In this document: positions 48,201 to 60,200 of the stretch, piece after piece | Numbering within the stretch: position 1 is the stretch's first letter | Layout: each line of letters opens with the position of its first letter | Assembly (NCBI GenBank): GCA_013400115.1 | Contig: VXBP01000409.1 | Span: forward strand, 124,001-188,000 | Origin: Rhinopomastus cyanomelas | Taxonomy: Eukaryota > Chordata > Aves > Bucerotiformes > Rhinopomastidae | Direction: 5' to 3' | Length of the DNA stretch: 64,000 nucleotides | The notes under the pieces: generated by a model | The model's input: only the letters and a program-made list of their open reading frames with translations | Told to the model about the DNA's origin: nothing | The model's database searches: none | Made by a program: the position numbers and the translations under genes

Positions 48201-51200
48201 ACTGGAAGGGACCTCAGATCATCTAGTCCAATCCCCCTGACACAGCAGGACCACCTAGATCAAGTTGCACAGGAACATGTCCAGACGGATTTTAAATGTC
48301 TCCAGACAAGGAGACTCCACAACCCCTGTGGGCAGCCCCTTCTAGTGCTCTGTCACCCTCACCACGAAGAACTTTCTTCTCATATTGATGTGGAACCTCC
48401 TATGCCCCAGTTTACACCCATTGCCCCTTGTCCTATCATTAGATGACTCAGAGGAGTCCAGCTCCATTCTCCTGACACTCACCTTTCACATAAACATTAA
48501 TGAGGTCGTTCAGCCAAAGGAATCTCAGCATTAAGCTTGCCAAGGGGTTCTCACATCCACACTAGCCTGCCAAGAGCTTTTTGCCCAGGCAGAAACCAGA
48601 GGCAGGGTAGCAAACATCATTGAAGCAGTTTGTTCAGGTAACAAAGCTGTGTCTTTGAGCAGGAGAGGACCTTGCAGTGGCCTGTTCGTGTTCTGTTACA
48701 GGAAAAACTGAAGGACTCAATTCCTTCAACTTCTTCATGGAATCACAGAATGCAGTGGATTGGAAAGGACTTCTAGATACCATCCAGTCCAATCCCCCTG
48801 CCAAAGCAGGATCACCTAGGGGAGGCCATACCCAGGTGGATGAGTGTGTTTCCTTAGAAATAAGCTGCAATGCCTGCTCTATTTGATGGAGTTTATTTTC
48901 CTCTTTGCCTCTCGTGTCTCCGTTTTGACACACCTGCCTCAGAACTTTGTCCTTCCAAAGGACAGAATGTGGTCTAGGAGTATTAAATGCTGAATCCTTA
49001 TCTGCAGTGGTGGAAATTAACATCCTAAACCATTAGGTTTTATTTTCTTTGCCTGAGCAACAGAAGAAACTCTTCCCCAGTCCTGAAGTACGCTCTGTCT
49101 CCACCTATCCCTCTTGACTGTCAGCATGCTGAGCTAGATACTAGGCATTCTAAACTAGTTATGTGATCCCCAAGCCTGTGTGCTTTATTTTTAGGGTCCT
49201 GTGGAATAAAAGGAACTATCAAAACGTGCTACTTCCTTCCTCCATTCCTTACATTTTAACTGCAGTGCTATCACCACACAGTTTGTTTTCACAGCTCTGC
49301 CTTCTGGACCTTTTACTCACAGAAGAATCAGTCCCTCTCCCTTAGCTCTGTCTGTGACTCATAAAGCCATTGATAACATCTCTGTCACAGAGCTGAATCA
49401 GGGCTCCTGCTCAAGTCCTTACAGACAAGGCCCTTTTCATTCTGATTTCCCCGCTGTATCCGTGTGGCATCTGCTCTTTAATTATCATCAGTGATGGGGT
49501 AGAAGGTTCAGTTGTGTGGCTGCCTGCTGCATTAGTTATTCAGAGCACTGATGCTTTATGAAAGCGGCCTGCAGCCATCAGGCAGGGAATTACACAGGTT
49601 TCTAACAGAGGGGAGGCAGGTGTCAGTGCACATTCTTCTGTGGGAAGAACAACTAGTTTTATGAAAAAAGCACTGGCCCACTTTTTGAAACACAGAGCGA
49701 GTGGCAAGGCTTGGTGCCCAGGTATTTCTGAGGAGCTGCACCCAAGGGTCAGTTTCATTACCAGTCACTTCACTCTCTTTTTCATAAAGCCATTGGTCTG
49801 TAGCCTAACCATCGTAGGAAGCTGGATTTAAGAAGAAAAATTATATCAAGGTGATAATGGAAACACCGTGTGAGACTGGTAAACGCACTCTGTTGTTGCT
49901 AATAATTCTTCTAAGTCTCCCATGTGCTAGGGATTCCTTGACAATGAGACTGTCCTTTGCTGACAAAACACAACTAGCCCTTGTTCCCTCTGCCAAGGAT
50001 GAAAACAGGCAAAAACCTATGGAAAATGAAAAGTGCTTTCCTTGGAGTAGTGGTTGGAAGGGGGAAGAAACAAATTAGCAGGAGGAATCCCAGTACTGCA
50101 GTTAATCTGAGCACAAACATCTGGACCTTTGCTCTTTTGGAAAGGACACCCATGAGACAGACATCAACACAGCAAAATCCCACTTCTCAGGTGTCTGTGT
50201 GGCCAAGTCCCACACTCACTGCCAGGAAGGACACGTATGATACCATGCAAAATAAGTATAGTGCAGCAGAATAAAACCTGAACACGGCAGACACCATCCT
50301 ACCTTTCCTGCAGCCCCACAGGCTTCATTCTGAAAGGAGATGGGCTGGCACACAGGGGAGGTTTGAGCTCAGGAACACATTGGCCTTGAGGGTCCACTAC
50401 GACATTGACAAGTCTTGGAGCCTGTTCAGGCTGGACCATGCTGTTGGTGGTCTTATACTCGGACTGAGATGTCTGCAGGGGAAGGGGTGAGAGGTGGATC
50501 TCCTGCTTCTTTTCTTTTTCTTGTCTCAGTGACAACTGAATCTTCTCCTTTAATCTGTAAAGGACCTACAGAAATAAGGAAGAAAGCCCAGACTCAGTTC
50601 CCTGGCACACAAGGCTGGATAAGGTTGCTCGATGTGGTTTTCATTCCTAGAAGGTAAACTACTGGTTGTGTTACACAGTGTTTCCCACAACAGGATAAAT
50701 ATTTCCATCACATAAACCACAGTGTGTACATGTGGGTGGCAGAGACTTCAACAATTCTCACTGTAAGCCAGCAATTATTTGTAATACCAGTGGTTGTGCT
50801 GTTAAGGGGTAAACAACACAGAATGGAAACCAGTTACAAAAAGATGTTGTGAAGAAGGAATCATAGACTCATAGAATCATTAGGGATGGGAAGGGACCTC
50901 GAAAGACTGTCTAGGCCAATCCCCCTGACACAGCAGGATCACCCAGACCAAGCTGCACAGGTGAACAGCCCCAACTCCCTCAGCCTGTCCTCATATGAGA
51001 GATGCTCCATTCCTCATCATTTTAGTGGCCTTCCCCTGGTCACGCTCCAGTTTGTCTACCTAAGGCTGAAGAAACATTTGGCCTATGAAGCTATTGAAGC
51101 ATCTGCTCAGAAAAGTGTGTTTGACAATTCCCAAGACATTGGTGTCTAAACATTCCATGACACCAGGAGCCCCTGTCCACCTATTGCTTATAAACCTGGA

Positions 51201-54200
51201 TGCCAGGCGTGTGCAGAGGAAGCCTTTCAGGAGATGTGACCGTGGACTTGGGCAGGGCTGGTAGGTGGCGTGTGCTCGGTACCGTCACTCCAAGGAACCC
51301 TAGAGCAAAGCATTTTTCTGCTGCAAGTCAGAAGCTCTCTGACAGCTGTTGCCCCGTTAGCACCACAGAAAGATCTGTCACTCCATAGCTTTCCAGTGAG
51401 GACTGTGTATATCTGATGGGTTTGTTTCTTCAAGGATTAGCATCAGAGGTTTAGCTGGGAACAGACCTAATGTCATTAGCAATACAACCATTAAACGAGA
51501 CCAGGTAAACCATCTGCTCATTCAGAAGAGTTTAGAATTTAATTGCACAAATAAGATGCCCATTTGTTGTTACTTTACATTAAAGAAGTTTTACATCTCT
51601 GTTCAGATTTGTGTAAAAGGACATATTGTGCCCTAGCTTGGCCAGTAACTCTTTCCTACCCACGGAGTAGATCCTAGAGTCATAGAATCATTAGGGATTG
51701 GAAAGGACCTCGAAAGATCATCTAGTCCAATCCCCCTGCCACAGCAGGATCACCCAGACCAAGTCACACAGGAACACATCCAGGTGGGTTTTAAACATCT
51801 CTAGACAAGGAGACTCCACAACATCCCTGGGCAGCCTGTCCCAGTGCTCTGTCACCCTCACTGAAGAACACTGAGAGTTTAGCTGCCCTACACTGTGAAC
51901 TTTTGATTATCATAAGAATCACAGAACATTAGGGATTGGAAGGGACCTCAAAAGATCATCTAGTCTAATCCCCCCACCAGAGCAGGATCTCCTAGACCAA
52001 GTCACACAGGAACACATCCAGGAAGAACTTCCAACTCCATCCTTTGAAGGACATTTACAAATGTTCTGCAGCTGCAAGCTAAGATTTTTTCTTTTGATGG
52101 TCTAAACTACTAATAACCACCATGGAAAAACATGTTCCTACTCTGTAACTTCAAATAAGAGGCTGCAGTCTGGTGGTTGCCACAGCCAGAGACCTTAGGC
52201 TGAGCCCTAATGGCTTATGGTAAAGCTGAGTGGTCTGGTAAACTGCCACGGCTGAGTCTGAAATAACTCAGCTCCTACTTTTCATAGATCTGCCACTGCG
52301 ACCTTGAAAAGCAAGGTAAGCTGGCTGTTAACCTGGTACATTTCACACACTCCCTGCACTGACAGATCCTGACTAACTCTGAGATAGTGTTTGTTTACAC
52401 AGCGTAAACAGCAGCACTTGTAAAGAAACAGCTCGGACCTGGGAGGATGCAGAAAGGGCCAGTGTCACAGGTAAATCCGTCTGGAATGGACTTCAAGAAG
52501 GCTGCTAATATTTACCTCTTCCCTAGGTCCAGATCAGCTACACTCAGTCTATTCCTGACATATACTTGCCCAGAACCCCACTGTGGGAAAAATCCTGAGC
52601 CTCCCTCAATCAACACACTGGAGGGTCTAGAGACCCCTGTGATAACAAATTGTTGTCATGTATTTTCAACGCTGTATTGGTGCACGATTACAGCTGCCAT
52701 CCCTGCCAAGCATCACTCTTTATACATCCCATCCTTCCTCCTTAAGAATATTTAAAGTTCTGATATTGCCTTCCACAATGCTTACAATTCCCAAAACCAT
52801 CAGAGCACTCCTAAGAATGAATGAAAATGTGGTCTAGTAGCAGGACACCAGGACAAGGCAAAACACCTTTTCAAATCTCACAGAGACATTAAAGAACCAC
52901 AGAATCACTCTGATTGGAAAAGACCCCTGGGATCATCACATCCAACCATCTACCCTACCTTACAAGTTCACCCCTAAACCACATCCCTCAACACCTCACC
53001 CAAACCACCTTCAAACACATCCAGGGATGGCGACTCAACCACCTCCCTGGGCAGCCCATTCCAGTGCCTGACCACCCTTGTTCTGAAAAAAATTCTTCCT
53101 AATATCTAGTCTAAACCTCCCCTGTTGTAACTTGAACCCAGTCGTCCTTGTTCTATCCCTAAGTGCTTGTGAGAAGAGACCAGCACCAGCCTCTCCACAA
53201 CGTCCTTTCAGGTAGTTGTAGAGAGTGATGAGGTCTCCTCTCAGCCTCCTCTTCTCCAAACTAGAGAGCCCCAGCTCTTTCAGTCTTTCCTCATCAGATT
53301 TATTCTCCAGGCTGAGAAGATTTGATATAAATGTGATCATTTATTATATCTTCAGTTTAAACATTATTCCACATTACATTTGTAAGTGGAAAATCCAGCA
53401 AGGTTAAAGGAAGTTAAATCTGCTTCAAGGAAAATATTTCCAAAGACCCCAAGGGACTATGTGTTCATAAATGTTGAGTATTGTCACAGAAATCACTAAA
53501 CCCTTACTTCTGTGCATCATGGAAGAAACACACAAATCAGGGAAGGGAAATACCCGAGATACAGAACTGGAACCAAAGCCACAACTACTCTGTGAGTGTC
53601 ATTGGTGGTGCAGTGCTGTTCATCTTCCGTGAGCCCCCTGCACATCTCACACTCAGCACGTTAGAAGTATGTCTAGTGCCCAGAAACTGGCTGCTGAATT
53701 CAAACCCTGTAAGCAGCAGTTGCTAGAAAACACAATCACTCTTCCATGTTCTTACCAGTCATTTCAGTCTAGAATTGAGTGCTCAGGATGAGAACACCAA
53801 CGCGTGCTCCAACGCCTGCGCCTTGACGATGCTGTATCAATGTGCTGTTGCTTTTACCATCCAATAAAACTGAAATAGAGACAGCTAATGTGACTTCAGG
53901 GATCCTTGGTAAGAACGTTTGGAAGTCATCACTCAAGTCACTAGACAGTTACTCTGCAGATTTAAGAGCTTGTTATTTATTTCTTCAGCTTCCTCCTTGC
54001 TCTCAGCTGGACTCAAAATACATCGAGAAGCACGGTCCTTCAGACTGTGGCTTCCCAGCAGTGTGAGAGTGACCAGCTCTTGCTGTGAAGCTGAGGTTTT
54101 CACAGCTTTGAGGAAACACCTCCCATGGCAAAGTGTTGGGACTCTACCCTTCAGACTGAGAAAGACACGAAGAGAAAAAAGGTGAGAAGGAACTTACCAT

Positions 54201-57200
54201 TAAACAGGTCACTAGGATGACAAAGATGCTGAGGAAGATGACAACGGCGTAAAACCCCTCTTTGCTCCAGATTTTGTCTGCTTCACGTTGGCCTTGCAGG
54301 ACATTTTTCTTTTTGAAGCAATAAAACAGAAAGAGGAAGAGAAAAGAAGTTACACAGTAACGTGAGCAGATTAGATCGCTCTCGTCAGGCATTAATCACC
54401 CTCCTCAGCTTCCTCACAGCTCACATTCCGCTCTCTGTGGCGCTCGTTCGGAGCGCTGCTGTTTGCACACCCAGCTCAGCTCTGCACCCCACCTGCTCTC
54501 TACGTGTCCGGGTGCATCTGTGCCACCCGGGGAGGCCAGCGCTCTGTGAGATGGGCTAAGACTGTGGCTGATCTCTGCCTGCTGAGAGAATCCTCCACCT
54601 GGAGTCACGGGCTTGGCTGAAGGTGAGCAAACAAGCCTCTTTCTTGGAAATAACCTGGCTCAGGGCTGTGGGAGCCACTCACCCCACCTCCTTCTCCTCG
54701 ACACTTATCTCTGGCCTCAGCACCCATGTGCCAGCCTTGGGACTGTTTGCTCTTGACACAGGAGCAAAGAGCAGGTGACTTACTGGTTTGCTTTTGTGAG
54801 CCAGGAAGTTCTGACACTGTCACTGTAGAGTACACACACGCACTCACACACTCATGCGTGTGCACACGTAAAAATCTGCTTGTTCTGAGAGTAATCTCAT
54901 TAGCCATCTATCTATAATTCTGATTATGCTTAAAGTAATCTCATTATCTTTGGGTGCCTGCTGCTAGGACCTTTCTGAAACAGCTGTGCACACTAACACT
55001 GCCAGAACTCCTGGGGAACTCCTGGGGATTGTGAAATCATCATAATAGTTGCAAAAGCATCTATTTTTGGCTGTGTTGGAGTGGGGGGAAGTTGGTTGGG
55101 CTAACACATTATCTGAATTTCACTGTGCTTCCAAACAGAGACTTGGTGGTAGGAACAGGGTACAGGTACCCTCAGTCTGTCATAGAATCATTAGGGACTG
55201 GAAGGGACCTCAAAAGATCATCTACTCCCAACCCCTTGAGACAGTAGCATCACCTAGACTAAGTCACACAGGAACATATCCAGGTGGGTTTTAAATGTCT
55301 CCACAGAGGGAGACTCCACAACCCCCCTGGGCAGCCTGTTCTAGTGCTCAGTCACCCTCACTGGGAACAAGTTCCTTCTCATATACCTACTGTGTTCTAG
55401 CTCACACCCACTGCCCCTTGTCCTATCATTAGAAGACACTGAGCAAAGCCTGGCTCCATCCTCCTGATACCCATCCTTCACATATTTATAGACAGTAATG
55501 AGGTCACCCCTCAGTCTCCTCTTCTCCAAGCTCTAGACACCCAGCTCCCTCAGCCTCTCCTCATAAGGGAGGTGCTGCACTTCCTTCACCATCCTCGTTG
55601 CTCTACACTGGACTCCCTCCAGCAGCTCCACATCCCTCCTGAGCTGAGGGGCCCAGAACCTTGCTAGAAAATAACCTATGTGCATAACTGGGAGATGACT
55701 CCTTTAGAAGTGGACTCCTAATGTGAGTTTTCTTGGGAAGTCGTAGCCCTAGGGATCAGAATGGAGATCCTTTAGCCCTTTCTGCACCACTAGAGAGAGA
55801 GAGAGAGACCTTGTAAAAACCAGCCTGTGGTTGTGAAATCACACCCAGTGTTTCGTGACCTGGGCTTAGAAGCACTGCAGGTACTGACGGTTTAACAAGG
55901 TTCTCAAGTGTCAGCCTGGTGTTTCATGAGCGACTTCAAAAACAGGGCTTGCAAAGATAAACTGGAAATCTTGCCAAATATTTCTGCCAAAAGAATGTTC
56001 CTAGACATATCCAAACAGTCCTGCTGCTCCAGCAGGGCGCAGCTCCCCGTGCAGTCTGCTGCCTCAGCACAGCAGGGTCCTGCGAGGCGCGCACGGCGCA
56101 GGACTCGGGTCTCGGAGCTGGCTCACAGCCCAGACCTGCTGCAGCACTGGGGGCTGCTGCTGTTGAGCTCCCTGGGAGTGTCACAGCAACAGCAGCAGCT
56201 CTGGCCCATTAGATAGAAACTGTCTGGCCCTGGGTGGGTTAGTTACCTGAGGGCTTTCCAGGGTTTTGGATCTCTCAGGAGAAAGTCTAGATTCAAAGCA
56301 GGAGCTGAAGGAGAGTTGACCATGCTGACCTAATGGGGTTGGTTAGGAGATCGAGAGAGGTTCTCTTCCCCCTCTTCTCTGCCCTGGTGAGACCACATCT
56401 GGAATCTTGTGTCCTGTTCTTGTCCTGGCCTTGTAGTTCCAGAAGGACACAGAGCTGCTGGAGAGAGTTCAGTGCAGAGCCACGAAGATGATGAAGGGAC
56501 TAGAACACCTCCCTTACGAGGAAAGGCTGAGGGAGCTGGGTCTCTCTAGCTTGGAGAAGAGGAGACTGAGGAGTGACCTCATGAATGTTGATAAATATGT
56601 GAAGGGTGGGTGTCCAGAGGATGGAGCCAGGCTCTGCTCATGTTATCGTCATTGGAAGAGATATTATGATATTATGAAGCACTTCCTCATGACCTCTGAG
56701 GTCTTTTCCAGCCTCAATAATTCTGTGATTCTGAGAAGACAAACTCAAACTAAGCTGTAAATGCTAATAAAGATGGGAGAACATCATAGCAGGTGGCACT
56801 GAAAGAGTTCCAGTAGCTCAGACACCATCAGGTCCCTAGTTAGAGGGTGGAAAGCTTCTTGTCATGTGGATCATCAAGAGCATCATCCTCCTGTGTCTGA
56901 ATCCATTCCCTAAGGAGTCTCCACAAGACTCTACTTACACACACGTGTGATAAGATGTTGTGACTCCATGTCAAAGCTGGCAGGTCTGCAGGGCTCCTCT
57001 CCCTGCTGGGGTGCTCTGGGTGCTCCCAGGCAGGTGTAAGGCTCCATCTGCTTTGCCTGACCACAGGAGCACGTCCTCGTGCTGTGCTTTGATCCTGGGC
57101 ACCTCTGTCAGTCTCAGCTGTTGTAACTTCTAGGCTACTGGTTTTGATCACTTGTCCTTACAATGACTTATGGTCTCTGTGTGCTTTAAATGCATGACTG

Positions 57201-60200
57201 CTTCCTTTGATTTCTTCTCTAAGAGCTTCAAAGGTAATCAACAGGAGCCAGCAACAGAAGCAAGGCAGCTGCAACTGTACCCTGTTGGAGCTTGAAGCCC
57301 TTCCCTCTGGTTCTGTCACTAATTCCCTGTGAGAAGACACCAGCACCAACATCTCCACAATGTCCATTCACGTATTTGAAGAGAGCAATGAGGTCTGCCC
57401 TCAGCCTCCTCTTCCTCAAACTAAACAGCCCCAACTCTCTCAATCTCTCCTCATCAGATTTATGCTCCAGGTCCTACATTCCTAAGAGTGTGCAGCTAAT
57501 TAGCTCATGATTTAATTATGATTGATACCTTAAGAATACACACACACAGAGGATAAAATACTGTGTCGAAGCTATGTAAGCCTTCCCTCAAGGTTTTGCT
57601 CATTTTGATGTTCTTTGCTGTTATTTTCACATGGTTTGTTCTTAGAGCAACCTGAAAAAACACAGCTGGCCAGTAGCTGAGTGAGTAAAGAGTAGAGGTT
57701 GCTGTCTTTTAGCTGCTGTTTTCTGTGAAGGCTCACACATGTAAACTATAGATCCAAAAAGAACACCTGTTAGTGTACAGCTGTGTGGTTTTTCAGGAGT
57801 AGGACCTTACCTGTGTAATCTAACAGCTCAGATACTAATCTCTTGTTTCTCTGGTGGTGCACAACTTTCATAGAACATTAGGGATTGGAAGGGACCTCGA
57901 AAGATCACCCAGTCCAATCCCCCTGCCACAGCAGGGTCACCTAGACCAAGTCACACAGGAACACATCCAGGTGGGTCTTAAACATCTCCACTGAATAAGG
58001 CTCCACAACCAACCTGGGCAGCCCCTTCCAGTGCTCTGTCACCCTCACTGGGAAGAAAGTTCCTTCTCACACTGATGTGGAACCTCCTTTGTTCCAGCTG
58101 ACACCCACTGCCCCTTGTCCTATTAGATGTCACTGAGCAGAGCCCAGCTCCATTCTCCTGACACCCACTCTTCACATATTTATGAACACTACTGAGGTCA
58201 CCCCTCAGTCTCCTTTTCCCCAAGCTATGGTGCACAACTTTCACATTATTAACCCTTTCAAAACCATCCCTTCTGGTTGTTCACATTACTTCTTTCCAGA
58301 GAGAAAATGAAAATATCTGAGCATTCCTGACTAACTCAGGAGGAGCTCTTGAGTCAGCACTGTGTTTTTTCCCAGCACATCTTCATAGCTTGATGACATC
58401 TCTCCTTTCATCTATTATTCATCTATGTTCTTGTCCCATGTTTACCTGAAGTGGTGTCTGTAACTGAAGTACTCGGAGGAGATAATTGCATCTATCACAA
58501 CCATCAGACTCATAGGCTGCAGTAACAAAGGAATCTCTGACCTAACAGAAGTTTAGGTCAGGTCGATATAAAGACCCAGTCTGATGTTCAAACAGCACTG
58601 CTTTGTTTTGCAGCAGAACAGCAAAAACCTAAGAACCCACTCATTTTCATAGTGGCAGCTGCTAGAGTGGAGCATGTGAAATGGCATGAAACTGTCCTTG
58701 GTGTTAGGCTGTGTTTTGATTCTACCAAAGACATCTTTCAGATTCTTAAACAGAGTTGAAGAATTTAATATTAACAAAGACCTTTTCTCTTTTTCATTTG
58801 CTGGGCATAGCTCAGAACTGCATCTGTCTTACTGGTAACATAGAATCATAGAATCATTAGGGATTGGAAGGGACCTCGAAAGACTATCCAGTCCAATCCC
58901 ATTGCCACAGCAGGATCACCTAGACNATTGCCCTGCAGTAAATGTTTTGAAATTCTGATTTTTTTGTTTTTATTTATTTATAAATAGATGTAGTCATAGA
59001 AATTGTAGCTGCAAGTTTTATTTTGGCTCTCTTCTTGGAGCAGACAAACAAGATTAAGCTCTCCCTGCTCCTGAGAATTAGAAGAAGCAGGGGTGTAACG
59101 TCCAACTCTGGTTTTCAGAGCGATGTCAGACACAAGTGACACAGGTAGCACCGCTCACACCTGACATCTGCATCTCATTTCTCTCTCTACTGAAATTACC
59201 CTACTGGGCAACCTGCACAGAGAGGCCAAAAGTCCTTGGGCCATCTTCCCTTTAGGCAGTTGTTGCGTGCTTATGGATCTAAAGCCTAATTTCAGAGGTA
59301 GCACAGCTGTGGGAAGAGGACCTGGATATTAATGCTTAAATAGCCTAATGAAGCACTATTTAATTACAGTAATTAAGCAGGGCTAGCTGTACAGCATTAA
59401 TGACATCTCAGCTGATGTATTTCCCAAGACCCTGAAAACTACCAGGGAGGTAGTAAGTGCCTCTTCTGTAGCAAACCCCAGTTAAAAGGAGATAACTAAC
59501 CTCAGGGGAGACCTCTGTTATTCCAAACTGGGATAAACTCTGGTGCAGGATGTTGATGTTCAGAGAACGCAGCACTTCGTCGGACGGGAGCGCCTCATAG
59601 ATCCCTGGCTTCCTGTTCAGTGGGGACACGAAGAGTTCCACACAGTTCCTCTGCTCCTAGGGAAAAGAAAATGCAAAAGGAAGGGTCTGAGGTTACCTGA
59701 TGATTGTAGATTGGAACATGTAACATAAATGCTTCAACCTGCTCTGCGAGGAGAGTGCACTTAACCCCCGGCTCCTTAAATCCCAGCTGACTGCCAGAAA
59801 ACCCAAATGCCACACATGTGCAAGTGTGCTTTGTCTCATCCACTGCTGACAAGGTGCCCTCTTCCTGAGCCTAGCACCGTTACACAACACAGGTCAGTAC
59901 AACACAGTGAGGAGAGAGACCACGGGCTGGGGTCAAGGGCAAAGAGCTATCAGGGAATTTAGCTGGTAGTTCACCTGATCTGAAAATGCAGACCTGGTTT
60001 AGAAAGCAGGAGTGCTCAGGGTGATGCTGTGGTGTTCTGACACTGCTTTCCCATCTTGTGTCAACACACAACCACCAAGTATACAGTCCTTTCAGGCAAC
60101 TGCAGTGCCCCTCCTTAAAACAGCAGGGCAAAACCGAGTGGCTAGAAAGCTTTGTTGGTAGTTATGGGCAAGCTGAGAATGCTTAGGCTCCCCTCTATCT

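Larger units (their letters stand above)
29740..50302 (-). other. PTPRR 20.6-kb intron splitting the KIM
   Basis: The largest intron in the window. It contains about 20 CR1 pieces, the CpG island at 47.3 kb, an AT-rich tract at 37.3 kb and the duplicated segment at 41.6/42.2 kb. CR1-free unique stretches at 39.0-40.9, 42.5-44.0 and 46.1-48.1 kb show no exon I can support. Confidence 0.85.
50566..54197 (-). other. PTPRR intron
   Basis: 3.6 kb with four CR1 insertions. No further coding exon is needed, because the exons on either side join in phase 0. Confidence 0.85.
54309..59500 (-). other. PTPRR intron
   Basis: 5.2 kb with five CR1s, CA-rich sequence at about 54,826-54,868, an (AG)n microsatellite and a small GC-rich patch near 56.03-56.13 kb. 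No exon is seen. Confidence 0.85.
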
